A stretch of 64,000 nucleotides of DNA from Halomonas sp. 'Soap Lake #6' (lineage in GTDB: Bacteria > Pseudomonadota > Gammaproteobacteria > Pseudomonadales > Halomonadaceae): positions 3,472,001 through 3,536,000 of the forward strand of contig NZ_CP020469.1 in assembly GCF_003031405.1 (NCBI RefSeq), written 5' to 3'. The translations under genes were made by a program, and so were the position numbers. Below are positions 57,785 through 64,000 of the stretch, piece after piece (position 1 is the first letter of the stretch; every line of letters begins with the position of its first letter). Under the pieces are notes generated by a model. It made no database searches and was not told where the DNA came from. It saw nothing but the letters and a program-made list of their open reading frames with translations.

Positions 57785-58752
57785 TGCACCACCTAGACCT
57801 ACAGGTGATTGAACGCGCGCTTAAATGGGCTAATCAGGGAGTTACTGTTTGGCTCTGTACGGTATTGAGAACCTTTGGTTCGTCACCTAGGGAACCAGGG
57901 GCCATGCTGGCCACCTGCCAATCAGGTGAATACGTGGGTTCACTGTCAGGAGGATGTGTCGAAGAAGACTTTATCGCACGGCTCCAAAATGGTGAGTTTG
58001 AAGAGCCGGTACAGCGGGTACGCTATGGTGGTGAGGACAGCTCAACGGATATCCGTTTACCCTGCGGAGGTAGCCTTGAAGTACTGGTTGAGCGGCTAGC
58101 GCCAAACACCGAAAACCTCATCCATCTAGAAGTGATGCATGCCACGCTACTGGGTCGCCAACCGTTAACCCGCTGTATCAGATTGGATGGCAGCGGCAAA
58201 CATTTTAACCCCTCAAATAACACCGAGCCCACCGTTACTTTCGATACGGCTAGAGTCAATATCCGCATCGGCCCTGCGTTACGGCTGATTATCGCGGGGG
58301 TCTCCTCAATCTCATCCCCCTGTGCACTATTTGCCCAATCGCTCGGTTTTGAAGTGATCGTTTGCGATCCCAGAGATGAGATCCGGAAGAACTTCAACAT
58401 ACCCGGCGTAGAAGTACAGGCAGTGCTGCCCTCTGTATTTATCGCCTCAGGCGCTTGCCACGCTAACACTGCCGTTGTCGCTTTGACCCATGATCCGCGT
58501 ATTGATGATTTAGCGATGATTGAGGCCGTTCGTACGGAGGCGTTCTACATTGGTGTGATGGGCTCCCAGCAGACCTCGCAACAGCGTGCCAAAAGACTGC
58601 TACGCTCCGGAGGTCTGACGGAAACCCAAGTAGCAAGAATCGCCATGCCGGTTGGGCTCAATCTGGGTAGCAAAACACCGGCTGAGATTGCACTAGCCGT
58701 GATGGCCGATATTGTTCGCCTCTATCGTGGAAAAGAGCGCCATGCCTTGTAG
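57784..58752 (+). CDS. XdhC/CoxI-family molybdenum cofactor insertion protein
   Basis: 322 residues. N-terminal CoxI block (TVLRTFGSSPREPGAMLA, GCVEEDF) and a C-terminal Rossmann-like XdhC domain (VVALTHDPRIDDLAMIEAV, FYIGVMGSQQTSQQRAKRL). XdhC-type proteins modify and insert molybdenum cofactor into hydroxylases. Its ATG shares one base with the nicB2 stop, so it is a dedicated maturase for that subunit. Confidence 0.9.
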   Translation: MHHLDLQVIERALKWANQGVTVWLCTVLRTFGSSPREPGAMLATCQSGEYVGSLSGGCVEEDFIARLQNGEFEEPVQRVRYGGEDSSTDIRLPCGGSLEVLVERLAPNTENLIHLEVMHATLLGRQPLTRCIRLDGSGKHFNPSNNTEPTVTFDTARVNIRIGPALRLIIAGVSSISSPCALFAQSLGFEVIVCDPRDEIRKNFNIPGVEVQAVLPSVFIASGACHANTAVVALTHDPRIDDLAMIEAVRTEAFYIGVMGSQQTSQQRAKRLLRSGGLTETQVARIAMPVGLNLGSKTPAEIALAVMADIVRLYRGKERHAL

Positions 58753-59374
58753 TGATGTTATTGTCATCGTGATGGCAGCAGGCCAATCAAGACGCTTTGG
58801 CAGTGATAAAAGAGCCGCCAAACTGAGTAGCGGAGAAACACTACTTAGCACCACTTTACTGACTATCCAAAAATACTTCTTACATAGCCGCGTTGTGATT
58901 AAACCCGAAGATAACGCCCAATCACTTGGCCTATCGTTAATGACTCCCACCATTATTAGCCCGCGCAGCCATTTAGGTCTGGGATTCAGTATCAGTGATG
59001 CTTTCACACATTTAATCCAAGATAAAGATATGCACCACTATCATGCTGCGGCGATATGGCTTGGAGACTTACCGTGGGTAAGTCTCCAAACATGCAGCTT
59101 ATTAACCAAGCTGGTCACTCCAGAGAGCATCGTACAGCCGCTATATCAACGAAAACCGGGGCATCCCGTTATTTTTGGAAGAAAATTCTGGTGTGAACTA
59201 GCACATTTAGAAAACGAAAAAGGCGCAAACTCCGTCATTAAAAAGCATAGCAACCGTATTATTAACGTCACAATAAGCGACCCAGGCGTGTGCTCTGATG
59301 TCGATTATCCTGATGATTTAATCAAACTACCAAACAACAAAAAGACACATAAACGCCATATAACAACCCAATAA
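58742..59374 (+). CDS. MobA/MocA-like molybdenum cofactor nucleotidyltransferase
   Basis: 210 residues. VIVMAAGQSRRFGSDKRAAKL is the NTP-transferase signature, and WLGDLPWVSLQT the metal site. MocA-type enzymes make the cytosine dinucleotide form of the cofactor used by xanthine-oxidase-family hydroxylases. It overlaps xdhC by 11 bp; GGAAAAG lies upstream. Confidence 0.85.
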   Translation: MPCSDVIVIVMAAGQSRRFGSDKRAAKLSSGETLLSTTLLTIQKYFLHSRVVIKPEDNAQSLGLSLMTPTIISPRSHLGLGFSISDAFTHLIQDKDMHHYHAAAIWLGDLPWVSLQTCSLLTKLVTPESIVQPLYQRKPGHPVIFGRKFWCELAHLENEKGANSVIKKHSNRIINVTISDPGVCSDVDYPDDLIKLPNNKKTHKRHITTQ

Positions 59375-59531
59375 AAATTACATTAAAAGATGAAAATATT
59401 GAGCAAGCGCATTATCAGCCGCAGGTGAATAGCGGTAGTAGCATAATTTCCAGGGAACCATTAAACAGCCAGAGTATGACACTTACCAACCCGCCTAGGA
59501 TCTACTTCTGGCCAACACTACGAGGCAACAA

Positions 59532-61523
59532 ATGAAAAAAATTTCTCGTCTTTCACTGACGCAGAAACTTCTGGCTGCGGTCGCCATTCCGCTATTTGTG
59601 GTGGCCATTATTCTCGGCATTGTCGTCAATCAACAGCTTAACCGGGCGGTCACTGATCTCGTGGAAAATGCGAGTACCAACCAGGTAGAAGCACGTGCAG
59701 ATGAAATCAGCCGCTGGATTGCAGGCCACCGTGACTGGATAGCCGTATTGGCTCAAGACGAGCGGCTCGCAGAGGATACTCCTATCAACGCTCATTTGGG
59801 CTGGCTGGCAAAGCGGCATCCTGCAGGTACCACCATTGAATCGCTATTTTTCAGTAATGCAACGGGCGCTACCTTAACCCATGCAGGTGTGGCACTGGAT
59901 GTCACGGAGCGCGCTTATTTCAAAACCCTCGTCACCGAGGGCACCAGTGATAGCCTACTCATTGATCCTGTGGTCTCTATGGTCAGCGGCCTGCCCACAG
60001 CGATTGTGGCCGACACAGTGTTTGATGAACGTGACAACCGAGTAGGCTTACTGGGTATGACCGTTTCTATGGCGGCGGTCTCTGATATCACCTCAGCAAT
60101 CGATGTTGGCGAAGGTAGCTACGGGTGGATGATTGACAGCCAGGGCCAAGTGATTGCGCACCCGGATGAAGCCTCACGCATGACGCTGAATTTTACAGCC
60201 GCCGACCAGCATGGCTACCAAGGTATGGATAACCTCAGCCAGGAGATGCTAAGTGGGACAGCGGGTTCAGGGGTGGTAACACTCCCTAATGGCCAACGCG
60301 ACGCCATTATGTGGAGCCCAGTCGAGGGAACCTCGTGGGTAGTCGGTGTGAATGTGCCCCTCAGCACCTTCACAGCGGTGACTAGCGACCTGTTACGCTC
60401 TCTGCTTATTGCTGGCGCGCTGCTGCTGATTATTTTATTACTCATCGTCGCATTTGCTGCTCGACGTGCGCTTGCTCCAATTAAACACACGGCCAGTGCC
60501 ATGGCGGATATTGCCCAAGGCCAAGGTGATTTAACACGCCGTTTAGAAGCCAAAACCCAGGATGAAATTGGTGACCTTGCCCATGGATTCAATGCTTTTG
60601 TAGAACGTATGCAGTCCACTCTTCAGGAAGTGCGCCAAAACGCTCGCACGGTATTGTCAGATGCCAGCGATATGGCAGCGGGTACTCAAGAGCTTTCGTC
60701 ACGCACCGAACAAGCGGCGGCCAACCTCCAGGAAACATCTGCCTCAATGGAGCAGATCCACTCCACGGTATCGCATACTTCCCAGGCTTCGGAACAGGCG
60801 AATAGCTTGGCCCTTGAAGCTGCTAATGCCTCAGAGCGCGGCACTGAGTCCATGAACCAAATGGAAGCCAAGATGGTCGCCATCAGCGAATCCGCTAATA
60901 AAATCAGCAATATTATTGGCTTGATTGACTCGATTGCTTTTCAAACCAATATCTTAGCACTCAACGCATCAGTTGAAGCTGCCCGTGCCGGTGAGCAAGG
61001 CCGCGGGTTCGCCGTGGTTGCCAGCGAAGTACGCACACTGGCCAGCCGCTCAGCGGCAGCCGCTCACGACATTCGGGCTTTGATTGATATGTCTGTTACC
61101 CACTCAAAAGAAGGGGGCGACATCGTCAAGGCAGCGGCTGAACGCATGCAAGAAATTCGACAAAGCGTCACCCAGGTGTCGGATGTAATCGCTGAAATTG
61201 CTGCAGGTGCCCGAGAGCAAACCACTGGCATCCAACAAGTCAACACAGCGGTTGCCGAGATGGATATGATGACCCAGCAGAATGCAGCCATGGTCAGTCA
61301 AAGTGCAACGCTTGCCTCGAACATGCGAGACAACGCCCAAAGGCTTGATCAATTGATGAGTGATTTTGTGCTTAATGAAGGTGGCGCTTCCACCACCGCG
61401 CTGCCTTATACCGCATTTCACCAAGCGCGCCCTGCAACAGGTGCTGCATTACCCCAAACACCCAAACGCCCGACCCCGCCTGCTAAGCAAAAGCATGAAG
61501 TAGCAGAGTGGGAAGCGTTCTAA
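59532..61523 (+). CDS. Methyl-accepting chemotaxis protein with dCACHE sensor
   Basis: 663 residues: transmembrane 1 (about 10-35), periplasmic double-CACHE-like sensor (about 40-285), transmembrane 2 (LLIAGALLLIILLLIVAF), HAMP, and a signalling domain with the hairpin tip SIAFQTNILALNASVEAARAGEQGRGF (in part). It ends EVAEWEAF, resembling the CheR/CheB-tethering pentapeptide. Downstream of the nic genes, it may sense nicotinate or another organic acid; the ligand is unknown. Confidence 0.93.
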   Translation: MKKISRLSLTQKLLAAVAIPLFVVAIILGIVVNQQLNRAVTDLVENASTNQVEARADEISRWIAGHRDWIAVLAQDERLAEDTPINAHLGWLAKRHPAGTTIESLFFSNATGATLTHAGVALDVTERAYFKTLVTEGTSDSLLIDPVVSMVSGLPTAIVADTVFDERDNRVGLLGMTVSMAAVSDITSAIDVGEGSYGWMIDSQGQVIAHPDEASRMTLNFTAADQHGYQGMDNLSQEMLSGTAGSGVVTLPNGQRDAIMWSPVEGTSWVVGVNVPLSTFTAVTSDLLRSLLIAGALLLIILLLIVAFAARRALAPIKHTASAMADIAQGQGDLTRRLEAKTQDEIGDLAHGFNAFVERMQSTLQEVRQNARTVLSDASDMAAGTQELSSRTEQAAANLQETSASMEQIHSTVSHTSQASEQANSLALEAANASERGTESMNQMEAKMVAISESANKISNIIGLIDSIAFQTNILALNASVEAARAGEQGRGFAVVASEVRTLASRSAAAAHDIRALIDMSVTHSKEGGDIVKAAAERMQEIRQSVTQVSDVIAEIAAGAREQTTGIQQVNTAVAEMDMMTQQNAAMVSQSATLASNMRDNAQRLDQLMSDFVLNEGGASTTALPYTAFHQARPATGAALPQTPKRPTPPAKQKHEVAEWEAF

Positions 61524-61544
61524 CTCCTCATCATTAATACGGCT

Positions 61545-61574
61545 AAAAGGTACCCGACTGGGTGCCTTTTAGTT
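61545..61574 (+). terminator. Rho-independent terminator after the chemoreceptor
   Basis: AAAAGGTACCC (61545-61555) pairs with GGGTGCCTTTT (61560-61570) around GACT, with T-rich sequence after it. An 11-bp stem with one G-U pair. Confidence 0.9.
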
Positions 61575-61685
61575 TCTATCTAATCGATTCAAAACAGTCC
61601 GACCAGAGGCTTTTAAGTTAAAAAATTAAGACTAAATATGTGCCTACCGATACTGCAAAAATAATTTATTATTAGGCCATTATTA

Positions 61686-63254
61686 ATGCATACAACAAGG
61701 ACCTCTTTAGTGCGATACCACTCACTCTCACTTCCACTACTGATAACTGGCTTATTGGTTTTATCAAATGCTACTGCCGCTGAGCCAGAGCGCACAATGG
61801 CATCAGCTGAGACGTTACTAGGAAGCTGGCAAAATCCGGATGAAGATGGCGACGGCGTACCAGATTGCATGGATGACTACCCGTTTGATGCAACACGCAG
61901 CCGATACCCTGAGTTTGCTGATGAAGAGCCTAACGATAGCCCTCCCAATGCCGTCAATACCAATACTTATCCTGGGTTCCGTGTCACCGGCGCTTTATCG
62001 TCTAATTCTGACAATGCTGATTTGTTCCGCTTTAAAGCCAAAGAAGGTCAATCGATTACCGCACTGCTGCGAAAAACAGACCTGAGCTCTTCATTTGAAC
62101 CCTTGCTTAGCTTTGCTGGCCTAGATGGTAATGCGCTGAACTTTGTCACTTTAAGCCGAGATGCACCCACGCATTATGGCATTGCAGCGATTAACTATGT
62201 GGTGCGCGAAGATCGTGAGTTACTTTTGCTTGTTGCCGATAAAAACGCCAGGGGAGGCAGTGATTTTGGCTACAACGTTACGGTATTCCTAGACTCGAAT
62301 ATCAATGGTGTAGATGACCAACAGATGTTAGCCATGGGCGTAGAGCCAAAGCTACAAAGCTCAAGTGGTGATGGCATTCGGGACTTATGGAAAGTCGTGT
62401 TTGCTAACACCTGTGAAGAACTTGATTATGATGGCGATGGTGTCCCCAATATTTTGGATACCGATAGCAATGGCGATGGCATCCCCGACCATATCAAGGG
62501 AATAGGTGATGCTGATGGAGACGGTGTACCAAACTTTTTAGATACTGACAGTGATGGCAACGGTATTCCAGACATTGTAGAAGTAGGGCCAGACCCACTG
62601 CGGCCACTGGATAGCAATCGCAACGGTGTTCCGGACTTTTTAAACCTGGACGATGATGGTGATGGCTTGCTTGACACCTGGGACAATGACCGCCTCCAGC
62701 CAATCGCGGAAGCACCATATAGCGGCCCGGATGCCCGATCCATACTGAGCTTATCTGGTGTTTATGACCACGGAGTAGCGGCATTTCACTACCGTGCTGG
62801 CGATATGGTGAAAATACGAGGTTTTGGTTTGCAGGGCTCCCAGGACGATATCATCATCGCACTTACTGGTAGTGGAACTCCGCTTAACATGCGCCCGGAG
62901 CAAGTCCAAAGCGATGGTCTCGTGTTCAGGATGCCAGAGGAAGAGTACTCCAATTTATTTGTTGCTATTGATAATAAAAGGACAGGTATTTTCAGACTGA
63001 ACACTCAGCCTGCTAACTCCCCAGTGATTGTGGGCAGTACCTTTCGCACTCTAACAGCAGGTGAAGAAGTAACTATACAAGGCGCGGGCTTTGAGGGTGA
63101 CGCCAAGGTTGTATTCAACAACATAGTACAGAGCCCTGTGCAGATTAGCCCTGACGAGATCCAGGTTCAGGTTCCCAATCAAGCAACTGCCGGCGAGTTC
63201 TTCGTGCAAGGACTCAATGGGAACAGCAATACAATTGCTTTCGATATGAATTGA
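61686..63254 (+). CDS. Secreted protein with thrombospondin type 3-like calcium repeats and an IPT/TIG domain
   Basis: 522 residues: signal peptide (SLPLLITGLLVLSNATAA), a pre-peptidase-like beta region (about 75-200, FRVTGALSSNSDNADLFRFKA), then Asp-rich repeats (about 230-335) with DGDGVPN, NGDGIPD, DGDGVPN, DGNGIPD, NRNGVPD and DGDGLLD. The C-terminus (about 440-522) is an IPT/TIG Ig-like fold (VTIQGAGFEGDAKVVFNN). The repeats bind calcium in known proteins. A surface or secreted adhesion role is inferred. Confidence 0.8.
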   Translation: MHTTRTSLVRYHSLSLPLLITGLLVLSNATAAEPERTMASAETLLGSWQNPDEDGDGVPDCMDDYPFDATRSRYPEFADEEPNDSPPNAVNTNTYPGFRVTGALSSNSDNADLFRFKAKEGQSITALLRKTDLSSSFEPLLSFAGLDGNALNFVTLSRDAPTHYGIAAINYVVREDRELLLLVADKNARGGSDFGYNVTVFLDSNINGVDDQQMLAMGVEPKLQSSSGDGIRDLWKVVFANTCEELDYDGDGVPNILDTDSNGDGIPDHIKGIGDADGDGVPNFLDTDSDGNGIPDIVEVGPDPLRPLDSNRNGVPDFLNLDDDGDGLLDTWDNDRLQPIAEAPYSGPDARSILSLSGVYDHGVAAFHYRAGDMVKIRGFGLQGSQDDIIIALTGSGTPLNMRPEQVQSDGLVFRMPEEEYSNLFVAIDNKRTGIFRLNTQPANSPVIVGSTFRTLTAGEEVTIQGAGFEGDAKVVFNNIVQSPVQISPDEIQVQVPNQATAGEFFVQGLNGNSNTIAFDMN

Positions 63255-63274
63255 TATCCTCCCTTTCCTTCTAG

Positions 63275-64000
63275 TTACAAAGCACCCTGGGGCGACCGGT
63301 TGCTGTGTAACAACTCAAGCACAGTGAAGATATTGTGTAGCTCACTGTGCAACTGCCCGCAGAAGGGTAAGTCGACAACGGCTATTTCTGCGGCTGGCGT
63401 CGTCAGCGCTCTCTGATCAGTGTCGATCAATAATAATATCTGCTGATTGAACATACTCACCGCTATACCTGAGTCGGCATATTGCTCAGATAAACTAGTC
63501 AAACGCTGCATTAATGCGGGTGTAAGCCAAGCTCTGGCTGCAATTTGGTCTGTGCTGTGCACAGTAAAGCGCTGATTGAAATCAGCATCCTCTAGGAATA
63601 CCTGCTCCGTGTTGGCAATATCAACTGTTAACTTAAAACGTGACGCTAAGGTTTTTTGCTGCACGAGGGTGGTGACACCGTCAAAGCCGGTTGGTGCAGC
63701 TAAACACAGCATCAAGCCATGCAAGCTTTTGCGTGTCCGTTGATGGCTGCGCTGCCTACCGTAAAACTCGGCATGACTGAGCTGAAAGTAACACTGCCGA
63801 TAATACCCAGCGATATAGTCTTCCTGAAATACGTCTACATCGTGTGGTGGCAAAATACCTGATGCCGCCAGTTGCTGTATTGGCATATGGCCATACCGCT
63901 GGTAGTCCAGTGCACCAAACTCAGAGAGTAATAGTGGTATCAGTCGCTGTTTACAGTTATCAATATAGCGGAGATAGGGACCAGCAAAACAAATATAGCT
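63275..64000 (-). CDS. DUF3137-like protein (5' end outside window)
   Basis: The minus-strand frame is open from 63275 to the window edge, so the gene continues to the right; an ATG ending at 63886 is internal. Visible blocks are CKQRLIPLLLSEFGALDYQRYG, FQEDYIAGYYRQCYFQLSHAEFYG (in part) and LMLCLAAPTGFDGVTTLVQQK, resembling DUF3137. No known function. Confidence 0.65.
   Translation of the reverse strand, partial: SYICFAGPYLRYIDNCKQRLIPLLLSEFGALDYQRYGHMPIQQLAASGILPPHDVDVFQEDYIAGYYRQCYFQLSHAEFYGRQRSHQRTRKSLHGLMLCLAAPTGFDGVTTLVQQKTLASRFKLTVDIANTEQVFLEDADFNQRFTVHSTDQIAARAWLTPALMQRLTSLSEQYADSGIAVSMFNQQILLLIDTDQRALTTPAAEIAVVDLPFCGQLHSELHNIFTVLELLHSNRSPQGAL

Overview
The window looks like chromosomal DNA from a metabolically versatile gammaproteobacterium. 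The gene content (myo-inositol, 2-aminoethylphosphonate, 5-oxoproline and nicotinate catabolism plus TRAP, TTT and ABC uptake), moderate-to-high GC with AT-rich promoter gaps, and protein style best fit a Halomonas-like member of the Halomonadaceae. That taxonomic call is an inference. No rRNA, tRNA, prophage, insertion sequence or CRISPR array was seen. Both edge genes are cut by the window: a GntR regulator on the left and a DUF3137-like gene on the right.

Layout, left to right. (1) 1-7.2 kb: a GntR/FCD regulator faces an operon of a SAF-domain dehydrogenase, a TctCBA-type tripartite transporter, a DUF1537 acid-sugar kinase (otnK) and a class II aldolase/decarboxylase (otnC); this is probably uptake and breakdown of a four-carbon acid sugar. 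(2) 7.2-9.0 kb: an Lrp-type regulator and ACC deaminase (acdR/acdS). (3) 9-21 kb: an inositol regulon with iolCJ-iolD-iolE-iolG-like, an ABC importer, RpiR-type iolR, iolG and iolB; iolA is not here. (4) 21-23.4 kb: a TauE/SafE transporter and a secreted alpha-amylase. (5) 23.5-32 kb: a 2-aminoethylphosphonate operon (HAD hydrolase, phnR, phnS, phnT, fused permease, phnW, phnX, EamA transporter) with two exact copies of a 12-bp palindromic operator. (6) 32-35 kb: a GAF-GGDEF-EAL protein and an HDOD protein. (7) 35-42 kb: a TRAP transporter with a LysR regulator, divergent from pxpABC (5-oxoprolinase). (8) 42-44 kb: a Tat-exported PhoX-like phosphatase. (9) 44-59.4 kb: a complete aerobic nicotinate (vitamin B3) pathway, nicA-nicB-DUF3311-SSS symporter-nicX on one strand and nicCDEF on the other, with nicR and a second molybdopterin subunit operon (nicB2-xdhC-mobA). 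(10) 59.5-64 kb: a chemoreceptor, a secreted calcium-repeat protein and a DUF3137-like gene.

Two things stand out. First, nicotinate dehydrogenase appears split and re-plumbed. The NicB that carries the three cytochrome c motifs has lost about 220 N-terminal residues and the conserved C-terminal GxGE motif of its molybdopterin domain. A separate operon 5 kb away supplies an intact molybdopterin subunit without cytochromes, together with its own XdhC and MobA-like maturation factors. Second, one family of 15-bp tandem repeats (consensus near ATGACNCAYANYTCY) occurs at three gene junctions (tctB/tctA, nicC/nicD, nicD/nicE). Each copy sits at a point where translation would re-initiate, and the copies are read in different frames. 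At tctB/tctA the repeats form a 39-codon mini-ORF whose start overlaps the tctB stop and whose stop overlaps a tctA start. A shared 13-bp motif, TGGYGTRYRCRYY, at all three nic promoter regions is a candidate NicR operator.
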